A stretch of DNA of 64,000 nucleotides from Frigidibacter sp. (lineage in GTDB: Bacteria; Pseudomonadota; Alphaproteobacteria; Rhodobacterales; Rhodobacteraceae): positions 372,001-436,000 of the forward strand of contig NZ_JAUYTT010000012.1 in the NCBI RefSeq assembly GCF_030695035.1, read 5' to 3'. Within the stretch, counting starts at the first letter, position 1; each line of letters opens with the position of its first letter. Under the pieces are notes generated by a model, which did not search any database, was not told the origin of the DNA, and worked only from the letters and a program-made list of their open reading frames with translations. A program made the position numbers and the translations under genes. Of the stretch, positions 8,835 through 22,134 are shown piece after piece.

Positions 8835-9082
8835 GGCTGGACGTGCTCTATTTCGCCTGGGTGCGTGAGCGGATCGGGCTGCCGAAGGAACAGGTGGAGA
8901 CCGAGGCCGTAACCGTCGCCGATCTGGTCGCCGAACTGATGCTGCGCGAGGAGCGCTATGCCGCCGCCTTTGCCGACATCACCGCCCTGCGGGTGGCGCT
9001 GGATCAGGAGCTGGCGGAGTTTTCGGCACCGCTCGCGGGTGTGCGTGAAGTGGCCTTCTTCCCGCCGATGACCGGGGGCTGA
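8831..9082 (+). CDS. moaD: molybdopterin synthase sulfur carrier subunit
   Basis: MoaD is a ubiquitin-like sulfur carrier whose C-terminal Gly-Gly is thiocarboxylated and donates sulfur to make molybdopterin. This 83-residue protein ends exactly in PPMTGG as required. It overlaps pgsA by 4 bp and is followed after 1 bp by moaE, its partner in the synthase heterotetramer. The window holds two molybdenum enzymes that need the cofactor, formate dehydrogenase and nitrate reductase NasA. Confidence 0.95.
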   Translation: MRLDVLYFAWVRERIGLPKEQVETEAVTVADLVAELMLREERYAAAFADITALRVALDQELAEFSAPLAGVREVAFFPPMTGG

Positions 9083-9083
9083 G

Positions 9084-9524
9084 ATGGCGGTCCGCGTGCA
9101 GCCAGAGCCCTTCGACTTTGGCGCCGAGGCGGCGGCCTTTGCCAGCGAAGCGACCAGTGCCGGCGCGGTCGTCACCTTCCTCGGCGTGGTGCGCGACGAC
9201 AGCGGCACCCTCGCGCGGATGGAGATCGAGCATTATCCGGGCATGACCGAGCGCGCCCTTGCCACCATCGCTGCCGAGGCCACGGCCCGCTGGCGCCTGC
9301 TGGACGCGCTGGTGATCCACCGCCACGGCGCGCTGCTTCCCGGCGAGGCCATCATGATGGTCGCCACCGCCGCGCGGCACCGGGCCGAAGCCTTTGCCGC
9401 GGCAGAGTTCCTGATGGATTATCTCAAATCCCGCGCGCCATTCTGGAAGAAGGAGTTCGGGGCAGACGGGGCGGCCTGGGTCGCGGCCAAGGACAGCGAC
9501 GAGGATGCGCTGACCCGCTGGTAG
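9084..9524 (+). CDS. moaE: molybdopterin synthase catalytic subunit
   Basis: MoaE converts cyclic pyranopterin monophosphate to molybdopterin, with MoaD supplying sulfur. The 146-residue protein has family features: the GAVVTFLGVVRD segment, the IEHYPGM turn, the IHRHGALLPGE stretch, and the lysine-rich active-site end KSRAPFWKKE. It sits one base after moaD and ends the plus-strand unit, facing gyrB across a 31-bp gap that holds a hairpin. Confidence 0.95.
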   Translation: MAVRVQPEPFDFGAEAAAFASEATSAGAVVTFLGVVRDDSGTLARMEIEHYPGMTERALATIAAEATARWRLLDALVIHRHGALLPGEAIMMVATAARHRAEAFAAAEFLMDYLKSRAPFWKKEFGADGAAWVAAKDSDEDALTRW

Positions 9525-9548
9525 GGCAGAGGGCCAAGCCCCCTGCCC
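9524..9548. terminator. Bidirectional hairpin between moaE and gyrB
   Basis: GGGCAG pairs with CTGCCC and an inner GGGC pairs with GCCC around a CAA loop, filling the gap between two convergent genes. There is no long T run, so its efficiency as an intrinsic terminator is uncertain. Confidence 0.55.
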
Positions 9549-9555
9549 CGCCGGA

Positions 9556-13183
<3,628 letters not shown>

Positions 13184-13187
<4 letters not shown>

Positions 13188-14299
13188 GGCAGCGGCCTCT
13201 CGCTCAAGGCGGACAGGCCGCCGGTTTCCGTCACCTCGAAGCCCTGCGCGCGGGGGCCGAGCGTATCGAACAGCTCAGCCCCGGTGCCGGTCAGGAAGGC
13301 CTGCGCCCCAAGCGCGCAGATTTCGTCATAGAGCGCGGCGCGGCGGGCGGCGTCAAGATGCGCCGCCACCTCGTCCAGCAGCAGGATCGGCGGCGCCCCG
13401 ACATCCTCGGCAAGCGCGCGGGCATTGGCGAGGATCAGCGAGATCAGCAGCGCCTTCTGCTCACCGGTCGAACATTGCGCGGCGGGCACGCCCTTGGCGG
13501 CATAGGTAGCGGCGAGGTCGGCGCGGTGCGGGCCGATCAGCGTGCGACCGGCCGCCATGTCGCGGCTGCGGCCCCGGGCAAAGGCCTCGGCCAGCGCCTC
13601 GGCGCCCTGGGGGTCGCCCGCATCCTCGGGGCCGGTCAGCGCCAGATCGGCAACGGGAAAGGCGGTATCGCTGGCGGCCTGTGCGGCGGCGATCCGGGCC
13701 AGCGCGGCGGCGCGGTTGATCTGGATCTGCGCGCCCTGCTCGGCCATCTGTGCCTCCAGCGCCGCATACCAGCCGGTATCGCGCACCATGTCCTTCAGCA
13801 GGCGGTTGCGTTCCCGCATCGCCTTTTCATAGGCCAGCACGGCTTCGGCATGATGGGGGGCAAAACTCAGCGTCAGCCGGTCCAGAAACCGCCGCCGCCC
13901 CTCGGCCGCCTCGATCCACAGCCGGTCCATGCTCGGCACCAGCCAGACGATGCGGCAGATGCGCGCCAGCGCCGCTTGCGGCGCGGCCTTGCCGTCGATG
14001 CGCACGGCGCGCGGTTGCCCACCTTCTGCGGTGGTCTCCAGCTCATGGATCGCCGCCCCGGCCTGCAACAAAGCCGAGACCTTCCAGCCAATCGCCTCGG
14101 GCCGCCGCGCCAGCTCCTCCGCCCCCGCCCTCCGTAGCCCGCGGCCCGGCGAGAGCAGCGACACCGCCTCCAGCACATTGGTCTTGCCGGCCCCATTGGG
14201 CCCCCAGAGCGCGACAGGCCGCCCGTCCAGCACCAAAGCCGCCCGGCGATGCGAACGGAAATGCGACAGCAGCAGCTCGGTCAGGTAAAGCCCGGCCAC
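13184..14299 (-). CDS. recF: DNA replication and repair protein RecF
   Basis: RecF is an SMC-like ATPase that helps load RecA at gaps. The 371-residue protein shows the Walker A motif GPNGAGKTN near residue 34, the ABC signature STGEQKALLISL, and Walker B ILLLDEVAAHLD. It lies 72 bp downstream of dnaN in the classical dnaA-dnaN-recF order and overlaps the VOC gene by ATGA. Confidence 0.96.
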
Positions 14300-14339
14300 C
14301 CCTGCCCCCTTCTTGCTGGTAAAAATATCCCACGGGGGT

Positions 14340-14360
14340 GCGGGGGTGTGAAACCCCCGC
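14340..14360. repeat. GC-rich hairpin between dnaN and recF
   Basis: GCGGGGG and CCCCCGC form a perfect 7-bp stem around TGTGAAA. A GATATTTTTACC stretch follows a short distance downstream on the minus strand. The pair could act as a partial terminator or mRNA stabiliser between dnaN and recF. Confidence 0.45.
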
Positions 14361-14371
14361 TTGCCCGCGTG

Positions 14372-15490
14372 TTACACGCGCATCGGCATCACGACATAGA
14401 CCGCCGAGGTATCATTGCCCTCGCGCATCAGCGTCGGATCGCCGCTGGAGTTGAACAGGAACACCGCGTTTTCACGGTCCACCTGGCTGGCGATTTCCAG
14501 AAGGTATTTGGCGTTGAAGCCGATCTCCAGCCGCTCGTCGCCATAAGCCACCGCCAGCTCTTCCTCGGCGGCGCCGCTGTCGGGGGCGTTGACCGACAGG
14601 ACCAGACGGTCCTCATCAAGGCTCAGCTTCACGGCGCGGCTGCGTTCGGACGACACAGTCGCCACGCGGTCCACCGCCTTGGCAAATTCGCTGGCATCCA
14701 CTTCCAGCCGGCGCGTGTTGCCGGTGGGGATGACGCGGGTGTAATCGGGGAAGGTGCCGTCGATCACCTTGGAGGTGAGGGTGATGGCCGGTGTGGCGAA
14801 GCGGATCTTGGTCTCGCTGACGGAAACCGCAATCTGCGCCTCGTCATCATCCAGCAGCTTGCGCAGCTCGCCCACCGTCTTGCGCGGCACGATCACGCCC
14901 GGCATCCCTTCGGCGCCCGGCGGCAGGGCAGCGTCGATGCGGGCGAGGCGGTGGCCGTCGGTGGCGACGCAGCGCAGCACGGGGCCGTCTTCGCCAGTCG
15001 AGACATGCAGGTAGACGCCGTTGAGGTAGTAGCGGGTTTCCTCGGTGGAGATGGCGAATTTCGACTTGTCGAACAGGCGGCGCAGCACCGGCGCGGGGGC
15101 CGAGAAGTTCGCGGCATATTCCGACGAGGCCATCACCGGGAAGTCTTCCTTCGGCAGCGTGGCGAGGTTGAAGGTGGAGCGGCCGGCGGTGACGGTCAGG
15201 CGGCCGGTGGCGCCATCGTCGGCCAGGGTGATCAGCGCGCCATCGGGCAGCTTGCGCACGATCTCATGCAGCGTGACGGCGGACACCGTGGTGGCCCCGG
15301 CGCGGTCGACATGGGCGGGGGCCTTGTCGACCACCTCGATATCCAGATCGGTGGCGCGGAAGCTGACGCGGTCGCCTTCCGCCTCGATCAGCACATTGGC
15401 GAGGATCGGGATGGTGTTGCGCCGCTCGACAACCGACTGGGCCTGACCGACCGCCTTGAGGAGCGCGGCACGCTCGATGCTGAATTTCAT
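14372..15490 (-). CDS. dnaN: DNA polymerase III beta sliding clamp
   Basis: The beta clamp tethers polymerase III to DNA. The 372 residues match the family in length and in the three repeated clamp domains: start MKFSIERAALLKAVGQAQSV, middle YYLNGVYLHV, and the C-terminal tail ending VYVVMPMRV. It lies between dnaA and recF on the minus strand. Confidence 0.97.
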   Translation of the reverse strand: MKFSIERAALLKAVGQAQSVVERRNTIPILANVLIEAEGDRVSFRATDLDIEVVDKAPAHVDRAGATTVSAVTLHEIVRKLPDGALITLADDGATGRLTVTAGRSTFNLATLPKEDFPVMASSEYAANFSAPAPVLRRLFDKSKFAISTEETRYYLNGVYLHVSTGEDGPVLRCVATDGHRLARIDAALPPGAEGMPGVIVPRKTVGELRKLLDDDEAQIAVSVSETKIRFATPAITLTSKVIDGTFPDYTRVIPTGNTRRLEVDASEFAKAVDRVATVSSERSRAVKLSLDEDRLVLSVNAPDSGAAEEELAVAYGDERLEIGFNAKYLLEIASQVDRENAVFLFNSSGDPTLMREGNDTSAVYVVMPMRV

Positions 15491-15668
15491 CCTAATCCCC
15501 CATGTCGCCGGGAGGGGAAGACTAGCGCAAATCCCCCGAGGCTCAAGTATTTTGCGCGACTGTCGGCTGGAACGGCAGGGCCGTCAAGGGCCGCCCGGCG
15601 CGGGTGTTGCGGCAGTGCGGCGCGGCGACGTCAATGTTGTGACATTTCGGCCGCCCTGCCGGGCACAA

Positions 15669-15720
15669 GCGGCCCCGGCGGGGCCGCCAGTCTCGGTGCA
15701 AGGCGGCCGAAGGGGCCGCC
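15669..15720. terminator. Two tandem GC-rich hairpins after dnaA
   Basis: GCGGCCCC-GGC-GGGGCCGC (15669-15687) and GGCGGCC-GAAGG-GGCCGCC (15702-15720) stand within 60 bp downstream of the dnaA stop on the minus strand. No T run follows. They would slow or stop transcripts between dnaA and dnaN, or stabilise the dnaA mRNA end. Confidence 0.45.
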
Positions 15721-15727
15721 GGGGGCG

Positions 15728-17113
15728 TCAGGCCGAGATGAGCCGGCGCAGCAGTTCCAGATCCTCGGCCAGCTGGCTGTCCGCGGCGCGCAGCTCGTCA
15801 ATCTTGCGGATTCCGTGCATGATCGTGGTGTGATCGCGCCCGCCAAAGCGGCGGCCGATTTCCGGCAGGCTGCGGGTGGTCATGTGCTTGCACAGGTGCA
15901 TGGCGATCTGCCGCGGGCGGGCGATGGTGCGCACCCGCTTGGGCCCGATCATGTCCGACAGGCGAATGTTGTAATGCTCGGCCACCTTGCGCTGGATTTC
16001 CTCAATGGTCACCCGGCGGTCGCTGTGGCGGAGGATATCGGCCAGGCAGTCCTGCGCCAGATCGAGCGTAATCTCGCGCCCGACAAGGCTGGCGAAGGCA
16101 AAGAGGCGGGTCAGCGCGCCTTCCAGCACGCGGACGTTGGTGGTGATGCGGTGCGCAAGGAACTCCAGCACGCCGGGCGCGAGTTGCAGGCCGGCATATT
16201 GCTGGCGGTAGCCTTCGGCCTTGGTCTGCAAGATGCCGAGGCGCAGTTCATAATCGGTCGGGTGCAGGTCGACGACCAGCCCGCATTGCAGGCGCGACTT
16301 GATGCGCTCTTCCAGATCCTTGATCTCGCCCGGGGCACGGTCGGCGGAAATCACGATCTGTTTGTGCTGATCGACCAGCGCGTTGAAGGTGTGGAAGAAC
16401 TCTTCTTGCGTACTGTCCTTGCCGGCGATGAACTGCACGTCATCGACCATGAGGACGTCGACAGAGCGGAACAGCTCCTTGAAATCCATGATCTGCTTTT
16501 CGCGCAGGGCCTGCACGAAGCGGTACATGAACTGCTCGGCGGACAGATACAGCACCCGCGCCTCGGGCTGGCGCAGCTGCAGCTCATGCGCGATGGCGTG
16601 CATGAGGTGGGTCTTGCCGAGCCCGACGCCGCCATACAGGAACAGCGGGTTGAAGGTGACCGGGCCACCCTCGGCCACGCGGCGCGCGGCGGCATGGGCC
16701 AGCTCGTTCGGCTTGCCGACCACGAAACTGTCAAAGGTGAAGCGGCCATCGAGGGGCGCGCCAGGCAGCTCGCCATCGTCGGACCCGCGGCCGTTCAGGA
16801 CCGAGCGGGCGGGTTTCTTCGGGGTGGCCTTGACCTCCGGATCGGCAAGGCGCGCGGCCTGAACCGGGCGGGTGGCCGAGACGTGGAATTCGAGGCGATC
16901 CACCTCTTGCCCCGACTTGTTCAGCAGGCTGCGGATCTGGTCGCCGAAATTGCGCGAGACCCAGTCGCCCATGAAGCTGTTGGGCACCTCGATCCGGGCG
17001 ATCCCGCCCGAGAGGTCCGCGAGCTTCAAGGGCTCGATCCAGGTTACGTAGTTGTTCTTGCCCACCGCTTTGAAGAGTTCATCCCGCACGCGCCCCCAGG
17101 TATCGTTCGTCAT
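15728..17113 (-). CDS. dnaA: chromosomal replication initiator protein DnaA
   Basis: DnaA binds and melts the chromosomal origin. The 461-residue protein has the N-terminal interaction domain I (WGRVRDELFKAV...YVTWIEPLKL), a variable linker, the AAA+ domain with Walker A GGVGLGKTHL and Walker B VLMVDDVQFI, and the C-terminal helix-turn-helix with the signature RRFGGRDHTTIMHGIRKI. I start it at ATG 17113 (MTNDTWG); the frame is open upstream to 17431 but that part is not DnaA-like. A 513-bp gap separates it from rpsT. Confidence 0.97.
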   Translation of the reverse strand: MTNDTWGRVRDELFKAVGKNNYVTWIEPLKLADLSGGIARIEVPNSFMGDWVSRNFGDQIRSLLNKSGQEVDRLEFHVSATRPVQAARLADPEVKATPKKPARSVLNGRGSDDGELPGAPLDGRFTFDSFVVGKPNELAHAAARRVAEGGPVTFNPLFLYGGVGLGKTHLMHAIAHELQLRQPEARVLYLSAEQFMYRFVQALREKQIMDFKELFRSVDVLMVDDVQFIAGKDSTQEEFFHTFNALVDQHKQIVISADRAPGEIKDLEERIKSRLQCGLVVDLHPTDYELRLGILQTKAEGYRQQYAGLQLAPGVLEFLAHRITTNVRVLEGALTRLFAFASLVGREITLDLAQDCLADILRHSDRRVTIEEIQRKVAEHYNIRLSDMIGPKRVRTIARPRQIAMHLCKHMTTRSLPEIGRRFGGRDHTTIMHGIRKIDELRAADSQLAEDLELLRRLISA

Positions 17114-17564
17114 TATTATGTGCCCGTCCGTTTCATCACTGTTACGCGGCAACAGATGCCGCGAGGTCAGCGATTCGACTCGCCCTAGGACGCCGCGCCA
17201 GAGGACGCGGAGCAGCCCCGGAAAAACCGGGATTTCGGACAGCCAACACGCAAACATGCGCCGGAGACCCCCCTCCGGACATGTCGGACACGCTGGTCGC
17301 AGGACAAACGGCAAACCCCTTGCCGCTGGCCTGACATGATGATCCATCCGGCCGCCCCGGCAGCGGGGCTTCCGTCGTTTCGCGGCCTGGCAGGGCCGCG
17401 ATTGCTGATGGATTACACCATGTCCCCCCAAGACGATGTGAATCGCATGTCAAAGGTAGCAAGCCGGTGGAAGCCTGTGCAACCGAACTTCACGCTTGAC
17501 TCGGACCGAATCCGGGGGGGCGGGCAAAACGGCCACAAGCCCCTTGAAAACAAAGGGAAAAGAT
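17114..17564. other. dnaA upstream region with several inverted repeats
   Basis: I see no convincing gene. The region must hold the dnaA promoter and 5' leader. Perfect hairpins occur at 17145-17163 (CGCGGCA stem, 32 bp before the dnaA start), 17217-17231 (CCCGG-AAAAA-CCGGG) and 17261-17278 (CCGGAG-ACCCCC-CTCCGG). No strict TTATNCACA box was found, so I do not call an origin here. Confidence 0.45.
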
Positions 17565-17596
17565 AAAAGGACGCAGCATTTCTGCTGCGTCCTTTT
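17565..17596 (-). terminator. Intrinsic terminator after rpsT
   Basis: On the minus strand a perfect 14-bp stem (AAAAGGACGCAGCA with its complement) closes a GAAA tetraloop and is followed by TTTTATCTTTT. It lies 30 bp beyond the rpsT stop and is the clearest intrinsic terminator in the left half. Confidence 0.92.
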
Positions 17597-17626
17597 AGGA
17601 TTGCGAGGGAATGCGCTGCGGCCGCT

Positions 17627-17896
17627 TCAGGCGACGGCGAGAGCCTTCACGCGGGCCGACAGACGCGACATTTTCCGCGCCACGGTGTTCTTGTGCAGAA
17701 CACCCTTGGTGATGCCGCGGGCCAGTTCCGGCTGCGCGCTTTTCAGAGCGGTGGCGGCAGCGCCTTGGTCGCCCGAGGCCAGCGCCTCTTCGACCTTGCG
17801 CAGGTAGGTGCGAATGCGCGAGCGGCGCGCCTTGTTCACGTCTTGCCGGCGCTCGTTCTGGCGTGCGCGCTTCTTGGACTGGGGCGTATTGGCCAT
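17627..17896 (-). CDS. rpsT: 30S ribosomal protein S20
   Basis: S20 binds 16S rRNA early in small-subunit assembly. The 89-residue basic protein starts [17 protein letters not shown] and is almost all helical, as in the family ([19 protein letters not shown]). It is a single-gene unit with its own promoter at 17939-17967 and a strong terminator at 17565-17596. Its position next to dnaA is typical of Rhodobacteraceae. Confidence 0.97.
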   Translation of the reverse strand: MANTPQSKKRARQNERRQDVNKARRSRIRTYLRKVEEALASGDQGAAATALKSAQPELARGITKGVLHKNTVARKMSRLSARVKALAVA

Positions 17897-17938
17897 GTGT
17901 CGGTTTTCCGTTCGAGTTCGGGTAAATCTGAAGCCGCG

Positions 17939-17967
17939 CTTCTAGTCGCGACTCGGGGGCAAGTCAA
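17939..17967 (-). promoter_or_regulatory. rpsT: Probable sigma-70 promoter of rpsT
   Basis: Read on the minus strand, TTGACT (17967-17962) and TAGAAG (17944-17939) are separated by exactly 17 bp. The -10 ends about 42 bp before the rpsT start codon, giving a short leader. The -35 is one base from consensus and the -10 is weaker. Confidence 0.65.
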
Positions 17968-18005
17968 CTGGGCCCGGGCATATTCACGCCCCGACCGGCA
18001 GGTTT

Positions 18006-18782
18006 TCAGCGGTCGCGGAACTGCGGCTGGCGTTTTTCAAGGAAGGCGCCCATGCCTTCCTTCTGGTCTTCGGTCGCAAACAGGGCGTGGAACAGCCGGC
18101 GTTCGAACAGAACCCCTTCGCGCAGGGTGGTTTCATAGCTGCGATTCACCGCCTCCTTGACCGCCATCACGGTCAGCGCGGATTTCTCGGCGATCTTCTT
18201 GGCGATGGCCAGCGCCTCGGGCACCAGCTTGCCGGGCGGGACCACGCGGCTGACGAGGCCCGAGCGTTCCGCCTCGGCCGCATCCATGAAGCGGCCGGTC
18301 AGGTGCATGTCCATCGACTTGGACTTGCCGACGAAGCGGGTCAGCCGCTGGGTGCCACCGATGCCCGCGACGACGCCAAGGTTGATTTCGGGCTGGCCGA
18401 ACTTGGCGGTTTCCGAGCAGATGATGAAGTCGCACATCATTGCCAATTCGCAGCCCCCGCCAAGGGCATAGCCCGACACGGCGGCGATGATCGGCTTGCG
18501 GACGCGGGCGATAGCCTCGCCTTCCGGGGCGAAGTAATCGGCGCCGAACATGTCCACGAAGGTCTTGTCGGCCATTTCCTTGATGTCGGCGCCGGCCGCG
18601 AAGGCCTTTTCCGACCCGGTCAGCACCATGCAGCGCACCTTGTCATTCGCATCAAGGGCCCTCAGCGCTTCGGCCAGCTCGCCGAGCATCTGCGAGTTGA
18701 GGGCGTTGAGCGCATCTGGCCTGTTGAGGCGGATCAGGGCGACGGAGTCTTCAATCTCGACGATCAGCGTCTGGTAGGCCAT
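18006..18782 (-). CDS. enoyl-CoA hydratase
   Basis: The 258-residue crotonase-family protein hydrates enoyl-CoA in fatty-acid or short-chain acyl-CoA breakdown. Family marks are the oxyanion-hole segments [12 protein letters not shown] near residue 60 and [16 protein letters not shown] near residue 100, and both catalytic glutamates in CELAMMCD and [10 protein letters not shown] start at ATG 18782 ([12 protein letters not shown]), preceded by GAAGGAAAGG; the longer frame to 19061 runs into mutM. The gene stands alone, 70 bp after mutM on the same strand. Confidence 0.92.
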   Translation of the reverse strand: MAYQTLIVEIEDSVALIRLNRPDALNALNSQMLGELAEALRALDANDKVRCMVLTGSEKAFAAGADIKEMADKTFVDMFGADYFAPEGEAIARVRKPIIAAVSGYALGGGCELAMMCDFIICSETAKFGQPEINLGVVAGIGGTQRLTRFVGKSKSMDMHLTGRFMDAAEAERSGLVSRVVPPGKLVPEALAIAKKIAEKSALTVMAVKEAVNRSYETTLREGVLFERRLFHALFATEDQKEGMGAFLEKRQPQFRDR

Positions 18783-18852
18783 CGGGCAACACCTTTCCTT
18801 CGGTCCGGCCAGACTCCTAGCAGGACGGGTGCCATTGGCAAGCAGGTTTGCC

Positions 18853-19698
18853 CTAATGCTGGCAGGACGGACACCAGAAGGTGGAGCGGCCGGACTGCAC
18901 AATCCGCGTGACGGTATCGGTGCAACCGGGGGTAACGCAGGGTTCGCCTTCGCGGCCATAGACGCGGAAGGCGTGCTGAAAATAGCCAAGCTCGCCGCCG
19001 GTCTGGCGGTAGTCGCGAAGCGAGGAGCCGCCCGCCTCGATCGCTTCCGCCAGCACGTCACGGATCAGGGGCACCAGCGCGGCGGCCTGCGGCGCGGTCA
19101 GGCTGCCGGCGGCGCGGCGCGGGTCGATAGCGGCGCGGAAGAGCACCTCGCAGACGTAGATATTGCCAAGGCCGGCGACGACGCGCTGATCGAGCAGCAG
19201 CGCCTTGATCGGCGCGGCGCGGCCGTGGAGACGGGCGGCGAGGTAGGTTTCGTTGAAGTCATTGCCGAAGGGTTCGGGGCCGAGGCCCTTCAGCAGCCAG
19301 TGGGTGTCGCCCGTAGGATAAAGGTCCATCGCGCCGAAGCGGCGGGCGTCGTTGAAGGTGACGCGGGCGCCGCCCTCCATGCTCAACACCACATGGTCAT
19401 GCTTTTCGGGCGCGGGGTGGTCATGGTGGAACTCGCCCAGCATCACGCCCGAGACCAGCATCCGGCCCGACATGCCAAGGTGGATCAGCAGCGTCTCGCC
19501 GGTGGAGAGGTCGGCCAGGATGTATTTCGACCGCCGCCGCAGCGCCAGCACCTGCGCGCCGGTCAGCCGATCCGCCATCCTCTCTGGGAATGGCCAGCGC
19601 AGGTCGGGGCGGTTCACGGCCGCGGCAAGGATCGCGCGCCCTTCCATCGCCGGCAAAAGCCCGCGGCGGACGGTTTCGACTTCGGGCAGTTCGGGCAA
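18853..19698 (-). CDS. mutM: formamidopyrimidine-DNA glycosylase
   Basis: MutM (Fpg) removes 8-oxoguanine and cleaves the abasic site. The 281-residue protein keeps the catalytic N-terminus PELPEVET (Pro2 nucleophile, Glu3), the H2TH region ([19 protein letters not shown]), and the C-terminal zinc finger with CVTPGC and CPSC. It is divergent from ubiE across a 129-bp gap, the usual order in this family. Confidence 0.96.
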   Translation of the reverse strand: MPELPEVETVRRGLLPAMEGRAILAAAVNRPDLRWPFPERMADRLTGAQVLALRRRSKYILADLSTGETLLIHLGMSGRMLVSGVMLGEFHHDHPAPEKHDHVVLSMEGGARVTFNDARRFGAMDLYPTGDTHWLLKGLGPEPFGNDFNETYLAARLHGRAAPIKALLLDQRVVAGLGNIYVCEVLFRAAIDPRRAAGSLTAPQAAALVPLIRDVLAEAIEAGGSSLRDYRQTGGELGYFQHAFRVYGREGEPCVTPGCTDTVTRIVQSGRSTFWCPSCQH

Positions 19699-19827
19699 GG
19701 CAGGGACTTTCGGTTGGCGGTTGCGCGCCTGCCCGATCTAGGGCGGCGCGGCCTGCGGCACAATGTTGGTTGGCCTCGGCCCGGATCGGAGTATATCCCC
19801 CCTGAGGCAATTTCGGGCAGGGCGCAG

Positions 19828-20580
19828 ATGACCGACGACACGCAAACGACGACGCATTTCGGCTTTCAGACCGTGAACGAGGGCGAGAAAGCCGGGATGG
19901 TGCATGGCGTGTTCAGCCGCGTCGCCTCGAAATACGACATCATGAATGACGTGATGAGCGTAGGCATCCACCGCGTCTGGAAGGATGCGATGATGGACTG
20001 GCTGGCGCCGCGGCCGGGGCAGAAGCTGCTGGACGTGGCGGGGGGCACCGGCGATGTGGCCTTCCGCTTCCTGCGCCGCGCGCCGGGGGCGACCGCGACC
20101 GTCTGCGACATGACCGAGAGCATGTTGATCGAGGGCCAGAAGCGGGCCGAGGCGGAGAGCCTTGCCGAACAGCTGGACTGGGTGGTGGGCGATGCGATGG
20201 CCCTGCCCTTCGCGAACAGCAGCTTTGACGTCTATACGATCAGCTTTGGCATCCGCAACGTGACCCGGGTGCAGGACGCGCTGACCGAGGCGTTCCGGGT
20301 GCTGCGTCCCGGCGGGCGGCTGATGGTGCTGGAGTTCAGCCAACTGCCGAACGCGGGCCTGCAATGGGCCTATGACCGCTATTCCTTCAACGTCATCCCG
20401 GTGATGGGGCAGGTGATCGCGGGCGACCGTGACAGCTATCAGTACCTCGTGGAATCGATCCGCAAGTTCCCCGATCAGGAGACCTTCGCGGGCATGATCC
20501 GGCAGGCGGGCTTTGGCCAAGTGAAATACCGCAACCTGACGATGGGTATCGCTGCGCTGCATTCGGGCTGGAAGATCTGA
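19828..20580 (+). CDS. ubiE: ubiquinone/menaquinone biosynthesis C-methyltransferase
   Basis: UbiE methylates the ring of ubiquinone precursors with S-adenosylmethionine. The 250-residue protein starts [16 protein letters not shown], contains the SAM motif [10 protein letters not shown] and the family stretches [16 protein letters not shown] and [13 protein letters not shown]. The open frame runs back to 18829 but covers mutM in antisense, so ATG 19828 is the real start. The stop and the ubiB start share one base (TGATG), so the two are coupled. Confidence 0.96.
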   Translation: MTDDTQTTTHFGFQTVNEGEKAGMVHGVFSRVASKYDIMNDVMSVGIHRVWKDAMMDWLAPRPGQKLLDVAGGTGDVAFRFLRRAPGATATVCDMTESMLIEGQKRAEAESLAEQLDWVVGDAMALPFANSSFDVYTISFGIRNVTRVQDALTEAFRVLRPGGRLMVLEFSQLPNAGLQWAYDRYSFNVIPVMGQVIAGDRDSYQYLVESIRKFPDQETFAGMIRQAGFGQVKYRNLTMGIAALHSGWKI

Positions 20581-22109
20581 TGCGCGGCCCGCACAACATC
20601 TGGCGGCTGATCCGCACCGGCGCGACGTTTGAACGCACCGGGGCGATGAAGGTCGCGCTGGAGGCGATGGACGTACCGCCGCGGCTGCGCCTGCTGGCGC
20701 GGGTGATGGGATGGCCGTTCAAATGGCTGGGCTACCGGGGTGATCCGGCGCTGCCGCCGGTGACGCGGGCGATCACCGCCTTGGGGCCCGCCTATATCAA
20801 GTTCGGGCAGGTGCTGTCGACGCGCCCCGATGTGGTGGGGCCGGAGTTGGCACTGCAGCTGCGGATGCTGCAGGACCGGCTGCCGCCCTTCGACATCGCC
20901 ACCGCCAAGGCGAGCTTCGAGAGCGATATCGGCCTGCCGGTCGACCAGGTGTTCAGCGCGTTTTCCGAACCTGTAGCCGCTGCGTCGATTGCTCAGGTCC
21001 ACCGGGCGACGCTGGCCGCGACCGGGCAGGACGTCGCCGTCAAGGTGCTGCGCCCGGGGATCGAGCGGGCCTTCCGCCGCGATGTCGATGCCTTCCACCT
21101 TGCCGCCGCGATCATCGAGCTGGCCTCCCCCGCCTCGCGCCGCCTGCGCCCGTCAGAGGTGATCCGGCATTTCGAGGGCGTGGTTCTGGGAGAGCTGGAC
21201 CTTCGGCTGGAGGCAGCGGCGGCTTCGGAATTCGCCGCCAACACCAAGGACGATGCCGGCTTCCGGGTGCCAACACCGGTCTGGCACCTGTCGGGCCGCC
21301 GGGTGATGGTGATGGACTGGGCCGAGGGCACGCCGATGGGCGATGTGCCAGCCATCGTGGCGGCCGGGCATGACGCCCCGGCGCTGGCGCGGCGGGTGCT
21401 GGAGCTGTTCCTGAGCCATGCGCTGCGCGACGGCTATTTCCACGCCGACATGCATCAGGGCAACCTGAAGGTCGCGGCGAATGGCGATATCATCGCCTAT
21501 GATTTCGGGATCATGGGTACGATCGACGAATATACCCGCCGGGTGTATGCCGAGATCCTGATGGGCTTCATCGCCAAGGATTACCGCCGCGTGGCCGAGG
21601 TGCATTTCGAGGCGGGCTATGTGCCGCGCGACCGCGATGTCGACGCCTTCGCCCGGGCGCTGCGGGCGGTGGGTGAGCCGATCTTCGGCATGGATGCCAG
21701 CCAGATCTCGATGGCGCGGCTGCTGGCCTATCTGTTCGAGGTGACAGAGCGCTTCGGGATGGAGACGCGGACCGAGCTGATCTTGCTGCAACGCACGATG
21801 GTGGTGGTCGAGGGCGTGGCCCGCTCGCTCGACCCGCATCTGAACATGTGGCAGGGCGCACGCCCGGTGGTGGAGACCTATATCCGCGAGAACCTGGGGC
21901 CCCGGGCGATGCTGCGCGACCTCGCCCGCACCGCCCGGGTGCTGGGACGGTTCGGGCCAAGGCTGCCGCAACTGGCCGAGGCAGCGCTGATCCGCCAGAC
22001 CGAGCCGGTGGTGGTGGTGACGGTGCCGTCGCGCCGGCGGGCCGCCGGGCTGATGGCACTGGGGGCGGCGATTGCGCTGGCGGGCGTGGCGGTGGCGGAG
22101 ATGCTGTGA
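20580..22109 (+). CDS. ubiB: ubiquinone biosynthesis atypical kinase UbiB
   Basis: UbiB is an ABC1/ADCK-type kinase-like ATPase needed for ubiquinone synthesis. In 509 residues it shows the family-specific KFGQ motif (AYIKFGQVLSTRPD), the alanine-rich nucleotide loop AAASIAQVHRATL, the catalytic DMHQGN and metal-binding YDFGIMG, and a C-terminal hydrophobic helix (LMALGAAIALAGVAVAEML). It follows ubiE with a one-base overlap and ends at a GGGGG-TAAGT-CCCCC hairpin. Confidence 0.95.
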   Translation: MRGPHNIWRLIRTGATFERTGAMKVALEAMDVPPRLRLLARVMGWPFKWLGYRGDPALPPVTRAITALGPAYIKFGQVLSTRPDVVGPELALQLRMLQDRLPPFDIATAKASFESDIGLPVDQVFSAFSEPVAAASIAQVHRATLAATGQDVAVKVLRPGIERAFRRDVDAFHLAAAIIELASPASRRLRPSEVIRHFEGVVLGELDLRLEAAAASEFAANTKDDAGFRVPTPVWHLSGRRVMVMDWAEGTPMGDVPAIVAAGHDAPALARRVLELFLSHALRDGYFHADMHQGNLKVAANGDIIAYDFGIMGTIDEYTRRVYAEILMGFIAKDYRRVAEVHFEAGYVPRDRDVDAFARALRAVGEPIFGMDASQISMARLLAYLFEVTERFGMETRTELILLQRTMVVVEGVARSLDPHLNMWQGARPVVETYIRENLGPRAMLRDLARTARVLGRFGPRLPQLAEAALIRQTEPVVVVTVPSRRRAAGLMALGAAIALAGVAVAEML

Positions 22110-22124
22110 GGGGGTAAGTCCCCC
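22110..22124. terminator. Short hairpin after ubiB
   Basis: GGGGG-TAAGT-CCCCC begins directly after the ubiB stop in a 25-bp gap between convergent genes. There is no T run. Confidence 0.4.
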
Positions 22125-22134
22125 GCCGGCCGGT

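Noticed and set aside
14249-17188. 979-codon open frame antisense to dnaN and dnaA
   Set aside because: It mirrors two certain core genes; high GC content leaves long antisense frames open. No domain is recognisable in it.
17114-17626. Chromosomal origin next to dnaA
   Set aside because: No TTATNCACA box and no AT-rich unwinding stretch was found here, and alphaproteobacterial origins are often not beside dnaA.
18829-19827. N-terminal extension of UbiE by 333 codons
   Set aside because: The extension is antisense to mutM and not UbiE-like; ATG 19828 gives the normal length.
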